From positions 1 through 64,000 of the forward strand of contig NZ_CAKZMJ010000054.1 in assembly GCF_937128415.1 (NCBI RefSeq): a stretch of DNA of 64,000 nt, given 5' to 3'. The notes beneath the pieces were generated by a model. The model searched no databases. It was given only the letters and a program-made list of their open reading frames with translations, and was not told where the DNA came from. Position 1 is the stretch's first letter, and each line of letters starts with the position of its first letter. Source of the DNA: an uncultured Caldilinea sp. (GTDB lineage: Bacteria > Chloroflexota > Anaerolineae > Caldilineales > Caldilineaceae). The translations under genes were made by a program, and so were the position numbers. Positions 1-23,211 of this stretch are shown in pieces.

Positions 1-120
1 TCTCCCGCTCTCCACCTCTCCCGCTCTCCACCTCTCCCGCTCTCCACCTCTCCCGCTCTCCACCTCTCCCGCTCTCCTCCTCTCCCGCTCTCCTCCTCTC
101 CCGCTCTCCACCTCTCCCCT
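1..120. repeat. 16-bp tandem repeat array, cut by window edge
   Basis: Seven contiguous copies of the 16-mer TCTCCCGCTCTCCACC fill positions 1-112; two carry CTCC in place of CACC. A degenerate eighth copy follows. The array ends a few bases from the stop codon of the acyl-CoA dehydrogenase at 123, so it lies in that gene's 3' flank. It is a pure pyrimidine/purine strand-asymmetric tract with no spacers. It starts at the window edge, so its full length is unknown. Confidence 0.95.
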
Positions 121-122
121 TC

Positions 123-1751
<1,629 letters not shown>

Positions 1752-1860
1752 AGCAGGTTTCTCCTTCCGTTCCCCTTCGTACAGATTCCCAGCGTGTTGT
1801 GGTGCAGTGGTGGGCAAGTTGCTCCGGACACTGCCAATTTACCTTGTGAAAGTTGTCACA

Positions 1861-1909
1861 TATCAGTGATAGAAATAATCAGCGCCTCGGGACAAGTGTC
1901 ACTTTGTCC
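1861..1909. promoter_or_regulatory. two inverted repeats over a possible promoter of the acyl-CoA dehydrogenase
   Basis: TATCAGTGATA at 1861-1871 is an 11-bp palindrome, and GGACAA-N8-TTGTCC spans 1890-1909. On the minus strand, TTGTCC (1895-1890) and TATCAC (1871-1866) are 18 bp apart and could be a -35/-10 pair for the gene starting at 1751. The two repeats would then cover the -10 and the -35. The first resembles the core of known TetR operators. A regulator gene is not in view. Confidence 0.4.
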
Positions 1910-2017
1910 ATAAGGGAGAGAGACGTCAGGTTTGACGTCCCCGCCGCCGACGGTTAACATGGCTGATATTCATGCGTCAGGCTGCTCAGCCACACACCAA
2001 ACGGGCATCCAGCGTCT

Positions 2018-3565
<1,548 letters not shown>

Positions 3566-3584
3566 TCGGGATCATTGTCCTTAT

Positions 3585-3613
3585 TTGATGCGGAGCGCCG
3601 TTTTCAGTACAAT
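3585..3613 (+). promoter_or_regulatory. sigma70-type promoter for the LTA-synthase-like gene
   Basis: TTGATG (3585-3590), a 17-bp spacer and TACAAT (3608-3613) lie 32 bp ahead of the start at 3646. Confidence 0.6.
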
Positions 3614-3645
3614 TTTGAGATTCCACAGGCGCAAGGTGATTTTGT

Positions 3646-5439
<1,794 letters not shown>

Positions 5440-5593
5440 CCTTCAAGCAATTCTTTTTGAGGAGGCTTCGACGCTTCCTGAAAGCTTGTAGATGTAGGAA
5501 CAGGATAGCGCTCACCGGATCGAACGGAGAAAAATTTTGATCGATCTCCCTCAATCCATGCGCTTTGGGCTAGCGAGAGAAAGGAGTCAACCC

Positions 5594-6346
<753 letters not shown>

Positions 6347-6356
6347 TTAGAACTTC

Positions 6357-8644
<2,288 letters not shown>

Positions 8645-8659
8645 ACTCGCACCCGCCCC

Positions 8660-9421
8660 TCACACCCGTCGCGCATAGATGTCCCCTGAGCCGGACGCCT
8701 CGGTCAGCGTCTCCAGCCACGATAGCATTTCCGTCGCCGAGAGCCAGCGCGGCGATCCCCAGCGATGCTGTTCCCCTGGAGACCAGTTAAACTCGTAAGC
8801 TCCCAGCGTGGCAAGATAGTCAACGCACGCAAGCGCCAACGCTTTGGCGGCGCCGATATATTCAAACGAAAGCGCCGCAAGCGGCCGAGAAAGCCCGCGC
8901 AACGCCTCAAGCTCGTATCCCTCCACGTCAATCTTGCAAAAAGCCGGCTCGCCGAAGCGCTGGATCAGCGCATCCAACGTCGTCACAGGCACGGTGACGG
9001 CTCCATCCCAGCGCACGTGAGCAAAGGAGTCGCTTTGCTGCACCGCCTCGATCCACTGGGATGAAAGCGTCGAGACGGTCGGCGCGTTGGCGCTGATAAA
9101 AAGCGTCGCTTCCCCCGGTGCAGCGCCCACCGCAGCCTCGACCAGCGCGATTTCGGGCGTCCGGCCGTACCAGCTTTGCAACAAGCGCATGCAGGCGGGT
9201 TGAGGCTCCACGCCTACGATGCGCGCGCCCAGCCCCCTCCAGATGAAGAGGCGGTTGCCGACATGCGCGCCGACGTCAAAGCAAAGGTCGCCCGGCCGAA
9301 TGAATTGCGCATAGAATTTGCGCATCCGGCGCAATTTGATCGGGTTCCAATAGTATACGAAGATGGAGCGCAGCAATCCTTTCCACTGCGGCGCAACGCG
9401 GTCGCCAGGCTGAACGTCCAT
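8660..9421 (-). CDS. FkbM-family SAM-dependent methyltransferase
   Basis: The 253-residue product has the class I SAM-binding loop FDVGAHVGN (48-56), an acidic ribose contact in VGVEPQP near 70, and the FkbM hallmark CKIDVEGYELEALRG near 165. FkbM enzymes usually O-methylate sugar or polyketide hydroxyls and are common in cell-surface glycan clusters. As first gene of the operon with the CDP-alcohol phosphatidyltransferase and the flippase, it may methylate a glycolipid or phospholipid headgroup; that is inference. The start is the ATG at 9421, after GGGTGAAATCAGGCG. Confidence 0.85.
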   Translation of the reverse strand: MDVQPGDRVAPQWKGLLRSIFVYYWNPIKLRRMRKFYAQFIRPGDLCFDVGAHVGNRLFIWRGLGARIVGVEPQPACMRLLQSWYGRTPEIALVEAAVGAAPGEATLFISANAPTVSTLSSQWIEAVQQSDSFAHVRWDGAVTVPVTTLDALIQRFGEPAFCKIDVEGYELEALRGLSRPLAALSFEYIGAAKALALACVDYLATLGAYEFNWSPGEQHRWGSPRWLSATEMLSWLETLTEASGSGDIYARRV

Positions 9422-9595
9422 CGCCTGATTTCACCCCTGGTCTGTGTGTTTGGGAGCCGGTGAAGACTCGTCATTGCACAATGCAGGGCGATTTTGTCGG
9501 AACGCCCGGTTGGCTGCATGGCAATGATAGCCGGAATCCTATCACAAACAAGCGCAAGACGTAGTACGCAATCTTCCTTCTGCACCAAAAACCAG

Positions 9596-9633
9596 AAGAG
9601 CCGCAACGGGTCTTCCACCCTGTTGCGGCTCTT
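9596..9633 (-). terminator. intrinsic terminator after gcvH
   Basis: A perfect 12-bp stem (AAGAGCCGCAAC with GTTGCGGCTCTT), extended by GGG/CCC inside, lies about 75 bp after the gcvH stop. On the minus strand it is followed by CTGGTTTTTGG. The rest of the 9422-9707 gap shows no gene. Confidence 0.8.
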
Positions 9634-9707
9634 TTCAGCGCTGCGACGCGCGCCGTCGATCCACCGGGAACGAGCGCGGAGCGATGCGCCCTGCATCGCT
9701 CCTACGC

Positions 9708-10106
<399 letters not shown>

Positions 10107-10140
10107 CTTTGCCTCCTGAGTGGGGAATTGGTTGGGTTGG

Positions 10141-11232
10141 TTACTTGTAGCGCGGCTTATAGAAGGGCCGCTTGACGACGACGGCTTGCTTGGGCTCGCC
10201 CCGCACGATGACGTCCACTTTGGCGCCGATTGCGCTGTGCTCCGCCGGGACGTAAGCCATGGCCAGGAATTTGCCCAGCGTCGGGCTTTTCATCCCCGAT
10301 GTGACATGGCCGATAACCTTGCCGTCCACGGCGACCGGGTAGCCCTCGCGCGGCACGGCTTTGTCGATCATTTCAAGGCCCACCAGCAGCCGCTCCGGTT
10401 TTTCCAGACGCACCTTGAGCAGGGCGTCGCGCCCGATGAAAGGCTTGCTCCAGGAGATCGTCCAGCCCAGGCGCGCCTCGAGAGGATTGATCTTTGCACT
10501 GAGCTCGTGCCCGTAAAGGGGCAGACACGCCTCAAAACGAAGGCTATCGCGCGCCGCCAGGCCGCAGGGCAGCAGCCCCTCTTCTTTGCCCGCTTCCAGC
10601 AATTGATTCCAAAAATCAATGACATGGTCAACAGGCGCGTACAGCTCGAAGCCATCCTCGCCCGTATAGCCCGTGCGCCCGGCGATGACATGGAGGCCGC
10701 CGATCTGCGTCTCGATGGCGGTGCGCGTGGCCACCGTGTGGAGAGGATAGTCCGTCAGCTTTTGCAAGATTTGTTCCGCTTTGGGGCCTTGCAGCGCCAA
10801 CATGGCCAGATCGTCGGATCGCTCGATCAGGGCCACGTCGTAGCGCCCCAGATGGTGTTCGATCCAAGCCCAGTCCTTGGCGCGATTGGCGGCGTTGACG
10901 ACCATCAGCCAGCGGCCTGAGAGTCGATACAGGAAGATGTCATCGACGACGGTGCCGTCTTCATAGCACAGCAGGCTGTAGTGAGCGTCCCCCTCCGCCA
11001 TCTGCTCGACGTCCCACACTTGAATCTGTTGCAAGAACTCAACGACGTCGGGTCCGGCCAGCTCGAACTGCCCCATATGGTCGATGTCGAAGAGGCCCGC
11101 CGCCGCGCGCACAGCGTGATGTTCGGCGGTGGGGCCGGTGGGGTATTGCACGGGCAACTCGAAGCCCGCGAACTCCACCATGCGTCCGCCCAGAGCGACA
11201 TGGATTTCGTAGAGTGGGGTGCGTTGCAACAC
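10141..11232 (-). CDS. gcvT: glycine cleavage system T protein (aminomethyltransferase)
   Basis: Transfers the methylene group from aminomethyl-H-protein to tetrahydrofolate, releasing ammonia. The 363-residue product has the typical opening (TPLYEIHVALGGRMVEFAGF, residues 5-24), the substrate-contact DIDHMGQ near 49 and GYTGEDGFELY near 190. The start is a GTG at 11232, supported by AAAGGAG six bases upstream and by exact agreement with the family's N-terminus. A promoter (TTGCGG-17-TATACT) lies 80 bp upstream. It is transcribed with gcvH. Confidence 0.96.
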   Translation of the reverse strand: MLQRTPLYEIHVALGGRMVEFAGFELPVQYPTGPTAEHHAVRAAAGLFDIDHMGQFELAGPDVVEFLQQIQVWDVEQMAEGDAHYSLLCYEDGTVVDDIFLYRLSGRWLMVVNAANRAKDWAWIEHHLGRYDVALIERSDDLAMLALQGPKAEQILQKLTDYPLHTVATRTAIETQIGGLHVIAGRTGYTGEDGFELYAPVDHVIDFWNQLLEAGKEEGLLPCGLAARDSLRFEACLPLYGHELSAKINPLEARLGWTISWSKPFIGRDALLKVRLEKPERLLVGLEMIDKAVPREGYPVAVDGKVIGHVTSGMKSPTLGKFLAMAYVPAEHSAIGAKVDVIVRGEPKQAVVVKRPFYKPRYK

Positions 11233-11311
11233 AGGACGCTCCTTTGCGTTTGAGCTTATCTACGCCAACAGGGTCTTCCAGGGGCTGAACGGTTGGTGTT
11301 TCGGCATAAAA

Positions 11312-11340
11312 AGTATAAAACTGTGCGAATGCACCCGCAA
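11312..11340 (-). promoter_or_regulatory. promoter of gcvT-gcvH
   Basis: On the minus strand TTGCGG (11340-11335), a 17-bp spacer and TATACT (11317-11312) make a near-consensus sigma70 promoter 80 bp ahead of the GTG start. No glycine-riboswitch fold was recognised in the short leader. Confidence 0.65.
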
Positions 11341-11353
11341 ACAGAGTGCGCCG

Positions 11354-11370
11354 CGGCGCCTGGCTCCAAC

Positions 11371-11380
<10 letters not shown>
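11354..11380 (-). terminator. GC-rich hairpin overlapping the hexosaminidase stop codon
   Basis: A 9-bp stem, CGGCGCCTG with CAGGCGCCG, and a 9-base loop span the stop codon at 11371-11373. No run of T follows, so it may be a weak or factor-assisted terminator. Confidence 0.4.
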
Positions 11381-13053
<1,673 letters not shown>

Positions 13054-13112
13054 AAGCGTTTCCTGACAGATAAGATGTGTGGTTGAGAGTGAATCAAGGC
13101 TGCCGGCAAAAC

Positions 13113-13121
13113 ATCATACCA
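13113..13121 (-). promoter_or_regulatory. extended -10 promoter of the hexosaminidase
   Basis: TGGTATGAT on the minus strand is an extended -10 element 60 bp ahead of the start at 13053. No good -35 accompanies it. Confidence 0.4.
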
Positions 13122-13146
13122 CAGTTTGTATAAAGCCTCGATTCTT

Positions 13147-13175
13147 TTGCTTTGTAGAGCGAGCAGCGGTACGAT
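13147..13175 (+). promoter_or_regulatory. promoter of the Gfo/Idh oxidoreductase
   Basis: TTGCTT (13147-13152), 17 bp, TACGAT (13170-13175), 74 bp ahead of the start at 13249. Confidence 0.55.
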
Positions 13176-13248
13176 TGATCTCATTTTAAGCGTATGTTGT
13201 GTAGCAGCTTCTTGAAAAATCGAACGCAAATCGAAAGTTGAGGCATCT

Positions 13249-14325
<1,077 letters not shown>

Positions 14326-14528
14326 CTCAGCTGGCGCAGCCGGCTTTGTTTCCGGGAAACGCCAGATTTTCAACAAATCCTCTGGCGATGACGGTGGGTG
14401 CGGCTTTCAGCCACACGCTCTCGATGGCACGCAAAGTCTTGAAAACCCAAGGAGGCGTAGCTGCGCGCCGGGCCCATCGGTCGCCAGAATCCTTTGCAAA
14501 ATTTCATCCAGCTTCCTGATGGGAATAA

Positions 14529-14564
14529 AAAAACGGGGTGTTTCACGTGAAACACCCCGTTTTT
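14529..14564. promoter_or_regulatory. parS-like centromere site within a 36-bp perfect palindrome (also sigma-gene terminator)
   Basis: The core TGTTTCACGTGAAACA at 14539-14554 is identical to the consensus chromosomal ParB-binding site. It is centred in a perfect 36-bp palindrome at 14529-14564. It begins 12 bp after the sigma factor stop. Read on the minus strand, the GC-rich arm is followed by seven T residues, so the same sequence has the form of an intrinsic terminator for the sigma gene. Established: the 16-mer is the ParB site in many phyla. Inference: that it works as both here. Confidence 0.85.
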
Positions 14565-14575
14565 GTGTGCGTCGA

Positions 14576-15895
<1,320 letters not shown>

Positions 15896-15932
15896 CTTCA
15901 CCACTCCTTGATCGCCAATCCATCGTGCGATC

Positions 15933-15946
15933 GCTATTTAAATAGC
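15933..15946. promoter_or_regulatory. 14-bp palindrome upstream of the sigma gene
   Basis: GCTATTTAAATAGC is a perfect palindrome 37 bp ahead of the sigma start, in the AT-rich 15896-16083 gap. It could be an operator or part of the leader. No clear -35/-10 pair was found with confidence. Confidence 0.35.
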
Positions 15947-16083
15947 ATCCCACACGATCGAAAATTTCTCTATAACCTTCCCTACAAAACCTGTAGCCGT
16001 TTCTATAAGAAACTCTTCTGAAAATCCCCTCACAAAACCATAAGAACGCCGCCGGTTGCATTTAAGCTCGCACACACTCCAGC

Positions 16084-17022
16084 CTACTGCATCTTCGGCG
16101 GCTGTACGGCCTCCTTGAAATCCCACACCAATCCCCGACGCTCAAATGCGGCATGACAGACGGTGCATTCCACCCGCTGCTCGGCGCAGCGCATGAACGC
16201 CTCCGCCTGACAGTGCGGACACCGAAAGAGGCGCTCGATCGTCATCTCGCCAGACATCGGCGCAGGGCGCAGGGGATTGCCCGGCGCACCGACCTTCAGG
16301 AAGACGCTGGGCGCCAGCGGAAACGTTCCACCCGCCTGAAAGAGCCAGCTGTCCAGGCGCGCCAGCGTGTGCGCGTCGATCCGCGTCTTGAGCGCGCTCA
16401 GCCGAAAATGCGAGACCGCCAGCCGCTCTTCGATGCGCAGACCCGCCGCCTGCAAGCGCTCCTCCATCCATCGTGGATGGAAGTTGAAGTTCATCTCCAC
16501 AAATTCAACCGGCTCCTGCGCCCAGGGCGACCATCGCTGGCGCCCCACCATCCACCGCAGGATCGCCTTGAGATTGCGCTTGTTGGCGTATTCGATCACG
16601 CCCACACTGTGACGGTGCAGAACCCGTCGCAGCTGCTCCAGCGCCGCCGAGACGTCAGCAAGATGATGCATCACCCGCACCATCACCAACGAGTCGAGAA
16701 TGTTGCTCGCAAGCGGCAGCGTATAGAGGTTGCCGGCGACAAAAATGAAACGCTCGTCTTCCCCCAGTTGATCGACCGCCTCTTGCAACAAGCTGCGACT
16801 ATAGTCGAACAGGATCACCTGCTCGTAATTCCTGTACAGGTCGGCCAGCCGCCCAAAGCCGGCGCCGATCTCGGCGATGCGTCCGCCATGGGACGGGAGG
16901 AGCCGCCGGAGCGCCAGCCGCTCAACGGCGTCCTCGTATCGCCTTCCGCTGCCCATCCAAAAATCAGCCCGGTACTGACTACCTTCGTAGTCAATCACCG
17001 GGATGGGTGACGCCTGCCGCAT
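16084..17022 (-). CDS. class I SAM methyltransferase with C-terminal zinc ribbon
   Basis: The 312-residue product has a methyltransferase domain with SAM loop AEIGAGFGR near 50, the acidic FDYSRS motif near 70, and MVRVMHHLADV near 113. At the C-terminus CPHC and CTVC, 17 residues apart, form a zinc-ribbon/Trm112-like module (about 268-300). Methyltransferases with a zinc module often act on RNA or quinone-type substrates, but the module is usually N-terminal in RlmA, so no substrate is claimed. The ATG at 17022 has AAGGA ten bases upstream; a GTG at 17040 is the alternative start. The gene lies alone between two parS-like sites and behind the sigma gene. Confidence 0.8.
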   Translation of the reverse strand: MRQASPIPVIDYEGSQYRADFWMGSGRRYEDAVERLALRRLLPSHGGRIAEIGAGFGRLADLYRNYEQVILFDYSRSLLQEAVDQLGEDERFIFVAGNLYTLPLASNILDSLVMVRVMHHLADVSAALEQLRRVLHRHSVGVIEYANKRNLKAILRWMVGRQRWSPWAQEPVEFVEMNFNFHPRWMEERLQAAGLRIEERLAVSHFRLSALKTRIDAHTLARLDSWLFQAGGTFPLAPSVFLKVGAPGNPLRPAPMSGEMTIERLFRCPHCQAEAFMRCAEQRVECTVCHAAFERRGLVWDFKEAVQPPKMQ

Positions 17023-17116
17023 CTGGACAAATTCCTTCACGAATTCCGTCCGAATTTTGTGTTGCGAGCCGTCTTGACCAACCGATTGCCTGATCGGCCA
17101 ATTGGTTGCCTGACCG

Positions 17117-17152
17117 ACCGATTGGATGTTTCACGTGAAACACCCAATCGGT
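17117..17152. promoter_or_regulatory. second parS-like site within a 36-bp palindrome
   Basis: TGTTTCACGTGAAACA at 17127-17142 is identical to the site at 14539. It is again centred in a 36-bp palindrome, with one mismatched pair (17126/17143). The flanking arms differ in sequence from the first site, so this is not a simple duplication. It lies upstream of the methyltransferase start, and only a short T run follows it on the plus strand. Confidence 0.85.
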
Positions 17153-17212
17153 TTTCAATAGCGAATCAACCCCAAACACAAGGCTCGCAAAAGTTACATC
17201 TACAAAAAAATA

Positions 17213-17232
17213 GTGGGAGGTGACGCTCCCAC
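17213..17232 (-). terminator. bidirectional terminator after hypF
   Basis: GTGGGAG and CTCCCAC form a 7-bp stem with a six-base loop. On the minus strand TATTTTTTT follows and on the plus strand CCTTTTT follows, so it can stop transcription both ways. Confidence 0.8.
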
Positions 17233-17381
17233 CCTTTTTGATTTTGCAATTATACCAAGATCGATTCACAAATTCAACACTTGATTTAATTTTTTTCTGC
17301 AAAATAAATTGCAGAACGGCGCAGCGTGGACAATCGGGACAAGCTGCTCCATCTGGCAAACCGCCGACGACGCGGTCTAGA

Positions 17382-19883
<2,502 letters not shown>

Positions 19884-19903
19884 ACCCCTCTCGTCGTTGC
19901 TCG

Positions 19904-20731
<828 letters not shown>

Positions 20732-20904
20732 CGTTGCTTCTGTCCTGAAAGGTTTGCGTAGAATGATTTGTGTCAAATTTTCCGATGCCGATAGTCTGTC
20801 AACGGATATTGTACATCACCACCACAGAGACGAATCCGTGCTGGAAGCGTCAGATGGAAAGAAGCTGGCAGAGACCAACAGTGTTCAGTCTGCGTCATGG
20901 GCGT

Positions 20905-23211
20905 TCATCGTCGGCCCTCCCCACCGGACAAAACTTCGATAAAGTCCGTCCCCTCTTCGAGAAGAAGCCGCTGCACCTGAGCGTCGTACATGCCTAAAAT
21001 GATGCGCTCCCAGGTGGCAGGCAAATTCTCAAAGCGGTAGACGTCTTCCACACAGTCGCCGGGGCGCCAGGTCGAGGTCGGATAGGCGCCGTCTTGCGGC
21101 CAACGATCGATCTGAGCGACGACCTGCCCGTGCGCATCGAGCGCCTGCACAAAGACCGTGTAGTCGGCGTGCAGGATGCGATCGGTCGTCCACAGCAAGC
21201 GCACCGTCAGCGCCTCATCGTCGATCGGGGAGGCAGCCTCGACGTCGAGAAGCTGGATGCCATTTTGCCAGCGCGCCTGCGGCGTTGCGTGGCTTGGGCA
21301 AGTTGGAGCGACGGCGTTGATGCGCACGCGGGCCAATCGGACGACATCGTCGATGGGCCGCCCGGCGGCGTCAAGGATGGCGAGGCGTCGCCCCGGGTCG
21401 TCATACGGGTAGAAGCCGACCGTGAGCGTCGCCAGCGCATCGGTCGTAGTTGGCGTCGGGCGGAGCCAGTAAGAGTCCCGAAAGAGCGCACCGGGAATCC
21501 ACTGCGGAGTGGGATGCTTGCCTGCAACCGGCACCCCGTCGAATTGATAGAGCATCTCTCCGTGCTGATCGGTCAGGTGAATGAACAGCGTGAAAAACTC
21601 TTCGATGGGGCGATGGGTTGTCCAGTAGAGCGTCAACGGCAGCGCCTCTCCTGGGTTGATGGCCGCGCCGTTGGGGAAATCTGCGCCGAGCAGTTCGATG
21701 CCGTGATCAAATTGGGCGTGCACCGGCCGGTCCGGTTCAACCGGCTCCTGAAGGGGCGGAGGAAGGCGATAGGCGTCCGCCAGAACGCCGAGCTGCGAAA
21801 CGGCCAACCCCAGAAAGAGCAACGGAATCACCGCCAGCGCCGGTCGATGCAGCCGCGCCGGAAGAAACGCCCGCCAACCCAGCGCCAACAGCAGCGCGAT
21901 CGGCGCGATGGCCGGATAGAGGAGCCGTCCCTGCGCCGTGAAATTAACCAGTCGCATCCAGTTGAGAAGGCTGAACAAAACGCCGGCCGTCCAGAGCAGC
22001 GACAACGCCAGCGCAAAGGTCGTCCGCCCTGCGCAGTCGCTCGAGAGTTGTGAACGCCGGCGCAGGGTGAGACGAAGCGCGCAGACAAGCAACCCAACCA
22101 GCGCCAGCAGCGTTGCAATCTGCATGGTCTGCAAGATGTACGGCGGCGAAAGGACGCCGTAGCCGAATTCCCCCCAGAAAGACTGCTGCACCAGCGGCAA
22201 CTGCGCCAACATCTGCTCGAAAGAGAGCGGCTGCGGCCGCGCCAGATCGGGCAGCGCGGCCAGCATCGGCGCAAGCGGAACCGGTTGATGATAAAGCCAC
22301 AGGTTGCGGGCATACCAGAAGCCGGCGACGGCGAAGGCGCCCGTCAGCAACGCCGTCGCCGACAAGGCCATCGCGCGTCCGTTGCGCCGCAACGCCGTCA
22401 ACAAAACGAACAGCGCAGGCAGCCCCAACGCAAGGTTGCTGTATTTCGTGAGGGCGGCCAGCCCCAGCGCACAGCCCGCCCACCACCAGCCCCAGGTGCG
22501 CTCCGGTGCAGCGGCGGCGCGCACCAACAGCCACATGGCGAGGGCGGCCGTCCCCGCCGCCCAGGCGTCGTTGGTGATGGTGGCGGCGCTGAAAAGAAAG
22601 CGAGGATTGAAGGCCACAATGCTGGCTGCGGCGAACGCCAGCATCGTCTCCCCAGGAAAGAGCGCCCGCACCAGCAGAAAGGTTGCGCAGAGGGCAAGGG
22701 CGCCGCCCAGGGCGGAGACAAGGCGGGCGATCCAGACCGGCAGCTGCGCCTCCCACGGCGCCTCGTACACCGTGGCCGTGGCGCGAAAGGTGAGTCCCTT
22801 GAGATATTGTGGATTTGGGCGCAACAAATCCAGCCCTCTTTCGACCGACGTCCCTGCGCTCGCCAACGCGGCCAGCCCATAGTACAGCGGAGGCTGCTGC
22901 ACCAACTGATGGGAGATAGCGGCGTGCTCTTCATCGATGGAGGGAAGGCTGCGCGCCCGATGGAGGTGGACGATGTAGCTGTAGTGGGCGCCGGCGTCCG
23001 GCGCCTCAAAGGGCGGCGTAAGCGCCGCATATGCTCCGACAAGCCCTAAAAAGACCAGGATCAGCAGCCACAACGCTGGCTGAGCGCATCGCGTCTCGCC
23101 GGAGACGTGACCGCCCTCTTCAGCGGCGAAAAGGCCGCCTGCACGAAAGGGAAACGGCGGTCGCCTATCGCCGCCAGGATGGCTGGAAAGCTGCGCCGGA
23201 GACTGCTTCAC
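20905..23211 (-). CDS. large membrane glycosyltransferase (GT39/PMT-like) with C-terminal beta-sandwich domains
   Basis: A 768-residue protein. About ten hydrophobic segments fill residues 45-490. PPFEAPDAGAHYSYI near 66 carries the acidic residues typical of the first outside loop of GT-C enzymes, which use lipid-linked sugars. From about 500 to 760 come two similar extracytoplasmic beta-rich modules, each opening with a G-I-x-L-L pattern and containing L-x-W-T-T (LYWTTHR, LLWTTDR). The start is GTG at 23211, overlapping the stop of the HEAT-like gene as GTGA, so translation is coupled. Acceptor and sugar are unknown. An internal GTG near codon 36 is an alternative start. Confidence 0.75.
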   Translation of the reverse strand: MKQSPAQLSSHPGGDRRPPFPFRAGGLFAAEEGGHVSGETRCAQPALWLLILVFLGLVGAYAALTPPFEAPDAGAHYSYIVHLHRARSLPSIDEEHAAISHQLVQQPPLYYGLAALASAGTSVERGLDLLRPNPQYLKGLTFRATATVYEAPWEAQLPVWIARLVSALGGALALCATFLLVRALFPGETMLAFAAASIVAFNPRFLFSAATITNDAWAAGTAALAMWLLVRAAAAPERTWGWWWAGCALGLAALTKYSNLALGLPALFVLLTALRRNGRAMALSATALLTGAFAVAGFWYARNLWLYHQPVPLAPMLAALPDLARPQPLSFEQMLAQLPLVQQSFWGEFGYGVLSPPYILQTMQIATLLALVGLLVCALRLTLRRRSQLSSDCAGRTTFALALSLLWTAGVLFSLLNWMRLVNFTAQGRLLYPAIAPIALLLALGWRAFLPARLHRPALAVIPLLFLGLAVSQLGVLADAYRLPPPLQEPVEPDRPVHAQFDHGIELLGADFPNGAAINPGEALPLTLYWTTHRPIEEFFTLFIHLTDQHGEMLYQFDGVPVAGKHPTPQWIPGALFRDSYWLRPTPTTTDALATLTVGFYPYDDPGRRLAILDAAGRPIDDVVRLARVRINAVAPTCPSHATPQARWQNGIQLLDVEAASPIDDEALTVRLLWTTDRILHADYTVFVQALDAHGQVVAQIDRWPQDGAYPTSTWRPGDCVEDVYRFENLPATWERIILGMYDAQVQRLLLEEGTDFIEVLSGGEGRR

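Larger units (their letters stand above)
17023..17381. other. intergenic region with parS-like site, terminator and AT-rich tract
   Basis: No gene is seen here. It holds imperfect repeats of TTGCCTGAYCG (17080-17120), the second parS-like palindrome (17117-17152), a bidirectional terminator (17213-17232) and an AT-rich inverted repeat, TTCTGCAA-N6-TTGCAGAA, at 17295-17316. Confidence 0.7.

Noticed and set aside
1..120. CRISPR array
   Set aside because: The 16-bp units are contiguous with no spacers, so it is a simple tandem repeat.
11233..11311. glycine riboswitch in the gcvT leader
   Set aside because: The leader from the likely promoter is under 80 bases and shows no recognisable aptamer core.
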